Shown in pieces: positions 40,765 through 53,900 of a DNA stretch of 64,000 nucleotides; position 1 is the stretch's first letter; each line of letters starts with the position of its first letter. This DNA is from Ooceraea biroi. Its lineage: Eukaryota > Arthropoda > Insecta > Hymenoptera > Formicidae. The DNA lies in the NCBI RefSeq assembly GCF_003672135.1, contig NC_039510.1:5084001-5148000 (forward strand), in the 5' to 3' direction. A model generated the notes under the pieces. That model was not told the origin of the DNA. It worked only from the letters and a program-made list of their open reading frames with translations, and made no database searches. The position numbers and the translations under genes are program-made.

Positions 40765-41066
40765 AACATTTTTTAGCTTCAATAATTATAAAAAGATGAA
40801 AAAAATTTTTTTCGCTAGAACTCTTTCTAAAACTCGTGTAGAACTAGATCTTTTAAAATCTAGCCGGAATTATGGCGGAAACTGTCGCAGGACAAAGTGA
40901 GACGCTGCGTGAAGTTGGCGTTTCACTCTGCACTATGCGATTTTTTCGCTTTAATGACCAGAACTATGTGTTTAACCTACCAGGAACTCTAAAACTATTA
41001 AAAAGGGAGCCAGAACTCTCAATAATTAATGATTTTCCGCGAAATGATACGCCAGCTTCACACACA

Positions 41067-41076
41067 CGCATTTTCT
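41067..41076. repeat. right 10-bp target-site duplication
   Basis: CGCATTTTCT, identical to 40,012-40,021, directly abuts the right end of the fold-back element. Confidence 0.8.
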
Positions 41077-44000
41077 TCATACATGATATCATTGATTTCA
41101 GATTTAGCTCGTGATGCTTGTCTGATCTAAAATATTCAAGATTCTGCAGCTGTCTAGTCCTTTGTTTTACTTCCGGGATTCGAAAGTTCTTTTCCGCACA
41201 CGGGACGTCCCTCTCGAAGGGATTGCCTGTTCAAATATAATAAATTCGCACGACTTGAGATAAGCGTCGAGGATTGAATTTACAAGGTAATCTTAGGGGA
41301 TGTAACCTCGGTTTATTCTCGGCGTGGTTATCTCGCTTAGTACCTGCACGCGCGCGCGCGCTCGCGGTTGCCTCTGCAGCTTTCGGCCCTGTCATACGAC
41401 CGACGTCGGTTACGGCGGATTAATTAAACCTCGGGCAAAAATATTGCAACACGCGGAGAGGCCGCGCGTCCAGAGAGCTACGTAATTGAGCAACCGGCTC
41501 TGCTTCGAACGACGCGCCCGGTCTTCGTAAAAGAAACCTGATGCGTTCCCTCGTTCCGGCGCGGTTCGCTGGACACGTAGGTGGTGCACACCATGGGCTT
41601 TTAACCGCGCGACACCCACGCCGTGCCATCGGCTCGAGGAGTCGTTGGCGAACGATAAAATCGCCAGTCGAGTAACAAATTAGCGTCGCGGGGATGTTCC
41701 GTATCGGGCTCGCATTTTACTTGCAAGCTCGCGCCGTAGCGTAAAATTAGCGCGCTCTCTCAGGCGGAACTGCGACAGCTGCGCGTAGTTACGAATTTCT
41801 GTCAAATAACGAGTAATTTGGGGGATCATGAGCTTCTGCGAACTTTTAACATTTGAGATTTTTGATATCGAATATTTTAATATTATTGCTCTGTTAATGT
41901 TATTAATCATCTTTATGAAAGCTTTTCTTTATCGAGCAGAAACGGAGTTATTGTTTCTAAGCCTTTCGTGTTGTCATCCGCAAGGAATCAGAGGAGGAGC
42001 TGACTGCGCTCCTTCGAAAATTCAATTTAAGATATCATATCCGTATCGCAATGCAAATAGCTGGCAGCTCGCGCGCTCATCTGCACGCTGCGACCTCGGG
42101 GCACGTCGGCGCAATCAACACGTGGGGTGTTTAAGAGTCACGGCCCTTTACATCAAGATCTTCACTTAGTGGAGTGAGCCTTCACGTGAAGCGAAGGCGG
42201 GCGATGGTGCGCGAACGGAGCGGGCGACGCGCGCCAACACGTGGAGGCGGACGGGATATTCTCTTTCTTTCGCTCTCTCTCTTTCTCTATCTGTGGGTCT
42301 GGTTCTCTCTTCTCTCGCATCAGGCTTTAAACTCTCTTTCGTCCCGCTTCCTCCTCGTAGAGGCGATAGACGCGAGTAGAAAAGGAATAAAGAAAGAAGC
42401 AGCGAACGCGCGTAGGCACTGGCTCGCTCCTTATAGGAGTGACACGCGCGTGCAACGACCGAGCCATTATTATGCGGATGATTACGGCATGCGGGGGCCT
42501 CTCGTTGCACGCGGACGAACCCGCCGGGGTCCACTCCGGGGGACTTATCTCGCAGGCCGGAAAGAAAAGCCGTGGTATAAGGCATCGACGCCTCGTGAAT
42601 CAAGCGAGAGACACGAGTTCCCTCTCTCTTTCTCACCTTCATTTCCTTTCTCCAGCAAAGGCTTAGTTTCTCATGTTTCTCGATTCAACAGTATTCTAGT
42701 GGATTTTATGAGAGAAGGGGCATTAAGCGATTTCTAACTTCAAATATCAGAGAATTAGTAAAGAACATTTCCGAGATCTTTGTATTCCGAAGGTATATAA
42801 AACGAAGGAAAGCTGCCATTTGTTTTCCGTATGCAGCGATGACGACTGAAAGTGCATCGCCATTAAATTGGTTCTTTACGCGGATCTGGAGTGGATCTCG
42901 AGATCTGGAGTAAACGATCTAGAAATCGTGATTACACTCGACCTTATTCGAGGCGCGTCGGTGGATATCCCAGGGCTGCAAACAGTTACGTCCACAATTA
43001 GCGTCAACATCCGGCGCAATGTCGATGATGGCCCCTGCTCTATCGAGCGCTTTGTCTTTCAGGGTGAAAAGGGGACCTTGAGATCAGCATCGACTCTTCG
43101 TAAATCACGCGAGTTCTCCGGCGCGCAGGCGGATTTCTACACTTCTCTTTCTTGCAGCACTCGCTCGTAAAAGTTGGGCTCATCGACGTGAATTTACGCG
43201 ACGGGTAAATTACCCGCGTTAATGATAATATTACTCTGCTCTTCTTGAACAATCCCATAAACAACTACACCCCTTTAGCTATCAGCTGCTTGACTCGCGG
43301 GCCGGGCGTAACGAGATGTAAATTAATTTCGCCGTCGTTCGTTGATAATTATCCCAAGAGGGACACGTGGCTCGCGAGATAATTAATAGAAAATAACATT
43401 TTTACTTTGACGACGCTTGAGATGAAGTATCAACGAATTACTGTATATTCTCGATTTTTCATAAATTATTAACAAATATATGCTTACTGTTTTCTATTTA
43501 AGTTTATATTGCTGCTCGATGCATTTGTTTTCTTTTCTCATGGATTTTCTAATTGTTTTCTGCTTTTACCTCGTGATTTTTTAAAAACTGAGGAATTGGA
43601 ATTACAAACTGAAGGCGCAGTATTTTTTATTCAAGGTAACGCACATCAATCTTCCGATGGCGATCGTGGACAGGACAAATCGTCGAAGGATGATAATGCC
43701 CACTTTATCGGGAAAGATCGCCTGGACCGATCGCGGCCGGGTACGTTCATAGTCTGCTCGAGTCGCTCGTAAATCCGCGCAAATCGATCCGATATCACGA
43801 TCGGGCTGGCCTCTTAAAGGAGTCGGGGAGGTCGCATTGCTCCTTTGCTCGAACTTAAACGCGCGTCCGTTGCATTGTGCGCCGTGACCTCGCATAAGGA
43901 TCGGCTCTTTGCGACGTCCATCCCGTTTCGAGCGCGTCTAACGAGAAGCATTTAAAAGGAGCGGCGCGTTTAAGTGGGAACAATGGCGAAAACGCGTGTG

Positions 44001-47000
44001 GGTGAACACTGGGGAAAACGCGGAGGCCGTGCGCGAACAGCCTTCGATCCGAACGAGAACTGATCCATCGAAACGAGAGACTCGGTGACCCGTTATCGAA
44101 GAAGCTGAGCACGGAGGGACTCGCGATGGAAACGAAGAATCGAGGATAAATCGCTTGATTAATTCCTGGAAAAAATCCTTGCGCAAAAGAGGAAGAAAAC
44201 TGCCGTTGTGAGTTTCCATCTTCCGCGAAAGAATCTTCGGCAACTGAGCTCTTCGAGTTGAAATCTTATTAAAACGTACTTTGCTGCAACTTAAATGAAG
44301 ATTCGGACTCAATCATCAGATCTAATCTAGTAATTATCTTCTCGGACTGAGATAAAGTTTTAATGTTTATTTATTTGCTTTTAATGCTTATGTCCTCTTT
44401 GGATCGCAGGTCCAAAGATTCAACCAGCGAAACTGCAGATACATCACTCCGCTTCTGACTTGCGACTCGTCGAGGAGCGAGGACTCCACGTTTCATGTTA
44501 TTGGATCGATTCAGAGACTGTATCATAACTACTCTTCATTTCACGTCGAGTGATACTCGAAGGTAATTCACGGAGTCCTCGAGTCTTCGAATAAGTAAGC
44601 GGTCGGACTTGTTTGGACAGGTCGGCTGTTGTGAACTGAACACGCGCGGTGGATCTTTGAGGATGACTATATGCCAACATAGTATTTTATTAGTATAATA
44701 ATATAATACTCTAAAATACTGCAAAATGAATGCAATCACGTTGCGCGGTACTCGAATATGCCTTATTCGCGAGCGTGCACACGCGAATAAGTTCGCGCGG
44801 AGATATCGTAGTCGGACGATCCTGACGCTGATTCCGTGTGCCCGACGCCGTGATACCGTCTGCGGATTGTGGCATGAATCATCATCGTTCATGGACAAAG
44901 ATGGGATCCGTTTCCTCGCTCTCGGGACGCATTATGCTTCTAGTAACGCGTTGCAACATCGCGCTGCTTAAACGCCGCACGGAGGTGACCGTACAGATAA
45001 AGCAGCCTGGCATTGTGCAATCAGTGCAGGTAGTGGAGAAAAATACTTTACGCAAGCATTAATGAGTAGTCGACAATCGCCGCCAAAGTTCTGCGCGTCA
45101 TAATCGCGAAGCCTCGCTCATGCAACGCGCTTCCAGTAGTCCAGAGAGACCCGTAAAAATTGTTTAAAAAACGCTGACTTAACTTATTTATAAACACTTT
45201 TACGATATTTTTTACTTTGACGTCTTTAGATGCCACCGACTCTGAAACTCGGAATACTCAGCGAGTAATAAATAAAAGTAATAAATTTCTTGCGCGATTC
45301 TTATCGACTACTGCGTCCAGTTTCGTCTCATGAATACAAATATTAACATTAATTAATTCTCGTACTGTCTGAAACACATTGGAGATTACAAACTGCCTGC
45401 GATCTCCTTCTCGATATCTCTCGTTCGAGGAACGTCGAAAGGTAAAGAAAGATAGACTTTGACACAAAAGCCCCGTTTTCTCTCGCACTTTCCTGCTGCT
45501 TTGCCGCTCGACTAGTCACATCGCCACGCATCGCACGCTGCATTAAGACGTGACGGTAACGCGTATCACGCACAGCCACGCGTCTCGTCGACGTCGTGCG
45601 GCGCGACGACAGAATAACGGGCGCGAAAATCGCACGGAAATCCACCATGGGGGATTTCCACTTTCTTTCTCGACCACGTGAATCGCAGTTTTGCGCAAGC
45701 TGGAGCTCAAACCCAGCGACACGTTCTACTGGCTACCACACAATAGTTTGTTTGCTGCAGAAATCAGAAAGGTTGATTTTTCAACGTGCGCCACTAATTT
45801 CTGCTGACGTCGCACGGCTAATACTTGCAATTAAAAATAATTGTAAATGATTAAAATGTATCTCGCGAGGCTCGAAAGCACGTCTGCTTATCACAATACG
45901 AATATGTTCCCCGATTATCTGGATGTTCACGCGCTACTTGTTGCACGATCGTGCTTAGTTGGTCGCCGTTGATGTTATAATTGATAGCCTTATTTCGAGA
46001 GCCTTATCTCCGCGAAGGATGCTCGATAATTACGAGATATGGGTGCACGTAGCGCCCGATTTTCTCTCGTCGCTGATTGATTTGTGGGTAGGAAAGTAAC
46101 AGCTGCTGCGACAGAGAACGACATCTCGGTTTCTCCCTTCGGACGTGGTCAACCTGGTTAATGGGGCGAATTGCCCGCGCGTTTACCTCGGTCTCTCTAC
46201 TTTCGGTCAAGAGACCGATTCGTGGGCGTGTAAATGCAATTAGTGACCGATTTGACGTAACGGCCGCATTCGCCATCGTCAGCGAAACAGGCAGTGAAAG
46301 TGCATACCGGCAATTAAGAAGAGGAGAATTACCTCCCTGGCCCGTTAGCCACGCCGGCCTAAAATCCGGGTCATTAAGCGGGTAGAATCAACCCTTTTAT
46401 GACGGCGATGCACATTCACCGGTCGGATGATAATTGCAGGCGATTAGCCGTCTCTCGCCCCATGAATTCCCGGTTATCAGCCGTGCAATACGCGCGCGAG
46501 TGAAAGTACGCGCGAGGGAACGCGTGCAATCAATTTGATTATCCCGCGAGCGAGCAAACGAGCGAGCGGATTATCACGATGCGCTCACGGCGTGGTCGAA
46601 TCGCGCGGCGTCCGTTCCGGAAGCGGCTCCTCCGCGGAGAGAAACGAGCGGATATTAGGCCCCAATAACCCGATTCTCGTTTGCTTTATTCTCGCTGGCA
46701 TCAAGAGCAGATATAATTGCGGTATAGAAACTTCCGAGAGTGCCGCTCGCCGATGCAGCGAATATATCCGATTACTCGTTCGTGCGAAGACATCGATATC
46801 TTCACAATGTTCTAATCAAATCTGCACTGGGATTTCAGAGTAACTTGAGTACTATTTGCTGCAATATTTTCTTATAATTAAATCATCAATAAAATTATTG
46901 ATAACTTAAAATGCAGATTCGGCCAGAGTCAACTCTTATTTCTTCGAAAGAAGGAAGACTCTGCTTCGAGATGCACAAATGAAATGTGTTCCATAATTCT

Positions 47001-47988
47001 GAATACATCGGATTAATGAACAGTCAAGATTGATCGGCGTGCAGTCTGATACAGCGTGCTCCAGAAACTCTGATTTTCTTTACTGAAGTCTCTCTTTTTT
47101 TTTACTGAATTGATTTAATGCAGTACATTCTAAGTGATATCGCCTGTCTGAAGAAGCGTGTCAAATTCCACTTTGGACGAGGAATACCTAGAGAAAAACG
47201 CGTCGTGAAAGTCTGCGGATCGGTGTCTATTTGTCACGAGCGCGAGACATCGAACGTGGCGCATCCCTTCTCGAGTGCTGGGGGAACTCGCGGGAACGAG
47301 GTAGAAATTGCACTTTCGAATGCGATAAATTACGTCGATTATCGGCGTAATTTCTGCTGTCACGGTTCGTTCGCACGCGCGGGTGTGTCCGAAAGATACG
47401 AACGACGCCAGTCGAGATTGACGGAGGAGAGACGTGCCAGACCTCGCGGACTAATAGCACATCCATTGCGGATAACGCGCCTCACTTAGGGTTGCCGAGT
47501 GTGTTATTTTCGCAGGAAAGTGGATGGTTTCACTGCACGCTTATGGGGCTCCGTTTCGCGAGACCGCGAGGCTTATAATGTACAGATGGTTAGCAAGTGT
47601 CATTTCGTGTCGATTTGAATCAATGAAACGGAGTTTACGTGGATTATTGCCCTACAGTCGTAGACGAACCGACATCTTTTTCAATCATTGCCTAGTGTTA
47701 CACGTTTGATTGTGCTAAGACTAGCATTAATCAGAAACACATTCTAAATGCTAGAACGCGGCAATTGTTTCATGTTTTAATATAAATGATTGTTTTAAGT
47801 CTAGATTAACATAATGAAATCGAGAATTTTAATTCAAGATTGATGAACTCAAATTAATATTGAAAATTGATCTTTTAATCTCATTTACGATACACATAAA
47901 AAATTACAAATATTTGATTGCGAAACGCAAATCACATAATCAAACGCAGAGCAAGACTGTAAGGTAGACGTCTTCTTGATTGTTTTAG
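41077..47988. other. gene-free region 6, upstream of the coiled-coil gene
   Basis: No supported exon. The missing 5' exons of the coiled-coil gene could lie here or further left, but I find no exon with a convincing start, coding composition and a donor in the right phase. The segment 42,170-42,740 is CpG-rich and open on both strands. Its predicted peptides are Arg/Ser low complexity. Confidence 0.5.
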
Positions 47989-47991
47989 CAG
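47984..47991 (+). other. tandem NAGNAG splice acceptor
   Basis: The polypyrimidine stretch ends TTTTAGCAG, giving two acceptors three bases apart (after 47,988 or 47,991). Both keep the same reading frame and differ only by one Gln codon. In-frame TAG at 47,986 means the coding frame cannot be read from further upstream without splicing. Confidence 0.6.
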
Positions 47992-50900
47992 TGCGGCAGT
48001 GGCAGCAGCGGCGGTGGCGGTTCGACGGAGGGCGTCGTAGTGAGCGTCGGTGCCGGCAACGGCGTCGGCAGCGGGGTCGGCGTCGGCGGTGGCATGGACT
48101 GCATGCCCCTGCGTCCCGGACCGTTCCATTACCTGATCAGCGAGCAAGCCAAGTCCCTGGTGGCCCTGCAGGAATTGCAGAATGAGGTCGGCGCTCTCCT
48201 CGAATTCCGGGACCTCGTCATCGAGACGTTCCCAAACCTCCGGCACAAGATGGCCGCGACGGCGTCCGCGGGTGCGTCCGTGATGTCATCCACATGTGCC
48301 CAGGGTTCGCACATCCCACTGCCGTTGTCGAGCCCATCGTCGCGTAGGATCGGCGAATGGGAACCCGGCAAGATAAGGCGACGAGTGACGCGCGAAGCTG
48401 GAGGCAGTGTTGGCGGTGGCGGCAGCGGTGGTGGAAGCGGCGGCAGCGGCGGCGGCGGGGGTGGCGAGTCCTCGTCGTCGTCGCTGCCTAGGAGTCGCAG
48501 CAACTCTCACAGCGGCGGCACCAAGAACAACTGTAGCGCAACCGTCCAAGATTCGGGCTTCAGCACGGAGACCTCATCGAAGGATAGTGCCTCAACGGCG
48601 ATTGCTCCACGAGCGAGCAGTCCGCGGCCGAACGCCTTGGATGAGGCCGAGGATGAGCTCTGGAACCTACTGGACGTGATCCACCGCAAGGGGATTCGAT
48701 TACGGGAGGAGGTCGAGTGCCTTCAGGGTCGCCTGGAGAGCGTGGCGACGGAGGAGTTGGCGTCGGCGGATGTGTTGGAGGCCATAAGGAAGGTCACCGG
48801 CCTCAGCGATGGTGACGAGAGCGTCGATCGGCAACAGGAGCAACTGCAGCGGCAGGATAGCAGGGATCCGCAGGTGATAGCGCTCAGGCGGGAGAAGGAA
48901 CAGTTGCTGGACAAGGTAGCCGAACTCGAGGCGGAAACGATATCAAGTCGCGCTCGCGCCCAGGAACTGCAAACTGAGCTGGCCGCTTTGTCGGCCCTGA
49001 AAACCGGTCTGGAGGATCGGCTGCGGGCCGGACTGATCGAGAACACGTCGGACATCCTTGCACCAGGTGCGCAAAGGCTGCAACCAATTGCGCCGGTAAT
49101 CTCGTCGCCGAAGAACGCCAGCAATATCGGCAATATCAAGAGCAAGGGTTCGGCGTTCGCAACAGTCGCTAGTCCCGGCGGGAAAGCACATAAAAGTCGC
49201 TTCCGCACGAGGACCATCGAGAAGAACGTGCTGCTAGATGTGGTCGGGCGTTGCGACGAACCACGTAACATCGACATCGACATCGACGCCGGCGTGAACG
49301 AGAGGCGAGCCAGGCTGGGAGCACTCGATTCCATCCTAGTGTCGCCCACCAGAGTGGCTAATGTGAGGGACGTAGATTCGAAGAAGATCGCGGCCATTCT
49401 TCGTGAGCACTCGCCTCTCGAGCTTCAGCGGCATCTAATTACTACTACCGTCCACAATCAGGTACGATAATAAAAGGTAGTCAATAAAATGAAATAAAAT
49501 CAATAAAGTTCTTGTTAATTTAATTATAAAGAAGCTAAATTCTAAATAAATGTTGATATATCAGAAGTTCTAATTATTTGCGGTATCAATTTGTTGATGA
49601 TGTATCGTACTTGTAGGCCCTACAGAAAAGACTAAATGAAGTAGAGAAGAGCACAGAGACTCTTTCCGAGCGGCTGGATAAGGCGCGCGAGGAGAACGAC
49701 GATCTACGGTTTCAGGTGAGTCGCGGTCAAAATGGCGCGTAATTCCGATAAAAAATATCTCTAAAAAGAAAAAGGTCTAACTGATCGTAATTCTCTTTCA
49801 GTTGGAGGAGCGAAACATCGAGCTGGAGGGCACGCGAGCACGGGTGCGCGTGTTGGAGCGTCTTCAGCAACGTCCGCCGACGGAGACCGAGCCCGAGGCG
49901 GACTCGGAGCAGCCTAGATGCGAGCAGAGCGGTCTCGAGCCTGGCAGTAGTACGGAATCTGCACGCGATCATCATCAACCGGTGGAAATCAAACCGTCGC
50001 CGCGGCGACGTCCTAGTCGTATACCTCTACCTGGCAGTGCGTGCAGCAAAGCGATATCGTCCACGCCATCAGCGACAGCCGTTGCAGCGAACGCGACGGT
50101 GACCGCACCGCCTCGACCATCCAGTCATGGCAGAAACGATAGCAGGGAATCGCTCAAGTCGCTTACGAGACCGCCGCGTGATTCTAGTCGCGACAGTCAC
50201 AGCGGCGGCAAGTCGCTGTCGAAGCCGCGCGACTCCAGTCGGGATTCGCTTGGCAGTAGGAGCCTGTCCAGGAATGGCGCCAGCAACAGTAACAACAGCG
50301 CCAGCGGTGGTGGCGGCGGCGGCAAGGAAACGAACCGGGAGTCATCCTTGAACAATCGCTCCCTGCCACGTAACAATTCCAGCCGAGACTCCCTAAACAA
50401 ATCCTCCTCGCTGTCCCGCGCTCGCGACTCGCTGGAGTCTAACAACAACCTTGGCGCGTCCTCGCCCGCCACGGGAACGACAACGGCGAACGTCGGGCCT
50501 CCTCGGCGACCGCCCGCTCCCGCGCGCCGTTCCCACAGCCTGGCGCGCGCGGCGACGTCCGTCGACGCGTCCGAGAACGGCAAGGTACGACCCGTAAAGC
50601 AATTCTTTTGGAGCAGCTGGCTGAAGTCACCGTTGTCCAACGGCCCGGTATAGTAGAGAGCTCTCGGCAAGCCGACTCTCCGTTCCAGGACGACGGGCCG
50701 TAGTCGCTCTCTCTGTCTCTCTCTGTCTTTCTCTCGTAGGGACGGTCACCGCCTCCAACACGGCGTTCCTTCCGAAAAATCCACTCATTTACCTAAAATA
50801 ATTTAAGATCCGAAAGCCACCTGTCTTACTTACCTCCTACCTTGTGCCACTCCTCGATCAGAAACCGCTCCGATTCCCATTTCCGAATTCGCATCGACCT

Positions 50901-53900
50901 CGGGCTCGTCGAAGTTCGACTAGACAGATTAAACGGCGTCGCTCCCTATCGTGGACGTGCTTCCACACGATGACGAAATCTCTCACTTTTACTGTCTTTG
51001 ACTAACTGTGTCTCACCTCCGTACCTCTCGCCATTGTGATTACTGGTTACCGTCATTACCGTTACGTTACACCGTGTACGGGTGACTATCTACCGGTATC
51101 GACCGGTGAGTACCGAAAAAATACCATTGACGTTGCGTTTTCACGCATATACGCCATGAATTACGCGAATCCGAGCTCGGTATCCCTTATGGACAGATGT
51201 ACGTACCGATAACACCTTTCGCAACGCAATCTCATTCTTCCTCGCGTGTTTCCCGCAGTGTCTTTCTCCGTCCACGTCTCGTTCTTCCATTTCCCGCCCG
51301 GTTCTCTCCTTCCCCGTCGTTTCTCTCTCGCGGACTTGGTACCACCGACGTACGTACATACGATCACCACGCACACGTACAGAGACGGAACTTCTGTTTT
51401 CGCTGAGCCTGCCGCTATCTTTGCCTATCAAACCACAATGTTCCTGAAAGAAAAAGAAACGCAATCCCTATAACGATACGTGCAGAGACTCTCGAGCGAG
51501 CGAGTCGACCGATTCTTGTCTTAATACCACCACAATCGCCCGCCCGACCGTCCACCGTACCGTCAAATCAGTCTGATCTGGAGGGCAGGCGAGCGTGCGT
51601 TCGAGCCCGTCCCCGTCGGCGGTCCAATAAAGAAAGAAAAGTGGCCCCTTCTCGCGTGCCGCCGGTTTTTTCTCGTAAGTTATGCTTCTTTTATTATCAT
51701 TTGCTTCGATGCTTCTTTCCTGGATGTGGTGAGCTGTGGCCTCTGTCTGTCTTTTCAACCCACTCTATCTCTCTTCCTCTTTTTCATACTCACCCCCGCT
51801 CACACAACATATATACGTACACACACATACACCGGTAGGGTGTACACTGTGGTTTGATCGCCTCACATTTGGAGCTTGGCATGCGCATGTTACCCGTAGT
51901 CGAGCATCCCGAATTGCGAGTGTGCAGTAAAATGCTTACGCGTAACTCGCGAGAGTTTTTCTTGGTGCTTTCGGAATGGTTGACGAGTCTTAATACTCTG
52001 CGGTTTGGCTTGCAAACGTAGAGCTTTGAGTCATCGATCGCTCTGGGTTATGCTAGCCCATCATCGTATAGTAAGCTAAAGTATGTAATTTCCATTTTTA
52101 CTCCAAGATACTCCAGGATCATTTTCCCAGGGAAAACTGCTAATCATGCAATTCGAGTTTTGTTCGGTGAACGAATTTATTATCTTCCAAAATGTAAAAA
52201 TGCTAACTGCATAATCGTAGAATTGGATGGAAACTAATACATTTCCTGCCGCGTGTTTCGGTTCGAGATTCCGTTTACCTGAGATTTTTATACACAATGC
52301 TCACGAATGATTGCCTTGAAGTTTTGGAAAACTAGCGCAGAGAGAAAATTATATGGCAGAGGTATCTACACGGTAAATAATTTTTTATACAGGTCGCAGG
52401 ATTTCTCTCCGATCACGGAAGACTAACACGGTTCGCACGTTGGATCTTGTTGTCGCTTTTTATCCTCCTTTGCAATTATTTGTTACATGCCCGCGAGAGA
52501 TTCATGCATGTGTGTGCGCCGGGCTGAAAAATTCGCCGCCGTGGAATGTTGATTCAAAGTTCATCGCGTTCCGATGAAATGTGCGAACTTACGGCAAGGT
52601 TGACCGCTGATCAAAATTGCATAGTCCTACGCACGTTTGGATAATTAATTTGTCAAATTCGCCTGCGTACCTACAGAACCGCATGCGCTCAACCAACGCG
52701 TCTCCGTTCACCTCCCGTGCATAATTCCGCCACCGTTTTTCTGGAGCGTCTTTCAACCCTCTCGATGTCGAGGGGAGGGACCATTCTATCCAGAGCACGC
52801 ATCCGCATCCGGTCGTCACGAGCGTTTCTCTCGCGCTGGCGAGCCTTCCTGCCCCGTTCTCTTTCTCTGTCTCTCGTGTTGTGTGCATTAAGTTGGTTTG
52901 CTCGTTTCGTTTGCTGAAATTTTTCGTCTTATTTGCTAGCGTTGCTTGTACGCGCGGACATTAGAAGCCCGAGAGAGCGGCCGCTCCGCTCACGCGCGGG
53001 TGCGACCGGCGATCTTGAGGGAAAATGAATCGACCACACGCTTACCCGCTTGGCCTTGCGGTTCATTGTCCATCTCATGTGTTCAGCAACGTCGCGCGAA
53101 ATCTATGACGCTACACTATGCGATACCTTTGCTCTATACGCAAATGAAACGCTCTTTTTTACTTGATTACCACGATTCTTCTTACGTATGTTTTATAAAT
53201 ATAGTATAAATATATTTATAGTATATAAATATATATAGCAATTTTATAAATATATCTTCCAATTTTTCGAGTTCAAACCATACCAAGTAGCAAGGTCGCT
53301 TGCTTCATACAATGATTCTCACTTTGGCCCATACACCGTTTTACATTATACAGATTATAACGCGTAATGCCACGGGGCGTGTACGCGAGATCGATACCTC
53401 GAAATTCAAACAGCCGGCGGTATTAGTTGTTCCTGTTATGACTCGTCATCTTGTACCTACACGCGATTTACTTCTTTATTCTCTTCATTTTCTCTTTCGC
53501 ACCGCGAGTGATCGACAATGACGCACACCGGCCGTTTCAATTCTCGAGTGTTAATATGATATCGATCCTCGTGGCGCGCCTCCAAGACACGAGGCTTCGG
53601 AGCCTCGGCAGGAGAATTCTTCCTCGCTTGCGATAGAAAGAACATCGCGCCTTGTCCGACCAATTAATTAACGTCTTCGTGTTTTCCAGAGCTGCACCGA
53701 ACCACCGAGTTCCTGGTGCTCAAGCAACAGCAGCTTCCGGCACAGCGACTCGTCTCTCTACCCGGACTCCCTGAATCAGGAGACTTCGTCCGTCACCGGT
53801 TCCACGAGGGTAGAGTTCATGATCGGCTCGCCCACCAGGCGCTTCCGCACGAGCACCGCATGGCCGCATCGCTACTTCGACAGCATCGACTCGGCGGCCA

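Larger units (their letters stand above)
40022..41066. mobile_element. 1,045-bp fold-back transposon with 10-bp target duplication
   Basis: Terminal inverted repeats of 412 bp (40,022-40,433) and 409 bp (40,658-41,066) start TGTGTGTGAAGCTGGCG. They flank a 224-bp spacer that carries part of a 164-bp direct repeat (words at 40,437 and 40,601). A perfect CGCATTTTCT duplication flanks the element. Long inverted repeats with internal direct repeats and a 9-10 bp target duplication are the hallmarks of Foldback and Mutator-like (MULE) non-autonomous elements; assignment to that group is inference. Both arms contain an open frame of about 65 shared codons starting MAETVAGQ. Five of its seven substitutions change the amino acid, so it is not under purifying selection. 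Confidence 0.88.

Noticed and set aside
39989..41114. Two nearly identical open frames of 76-80 codons (starting MAETVAGQ) on opposite strands
   Set aside because: They are mirror images in the arms of the fold-back element. In the shared part, five of seven substitutions are non-synonymous, so there is no sign of protein-level constraint.
42166..42737. Overlapping open frames of 158 (-) and 187 (+) codons
   Set aside because: Arg/Ser/Leu low complexity from CT-rich and CpG-rich DNA. No exon signals; the frames are antisense to each other.
52240..52275. GGTTCGAGATTCC resembling a tRNA B box
   Set aside because: It has one base too many for the T-loop consensus, and no matching A box or acceptor stem is present.
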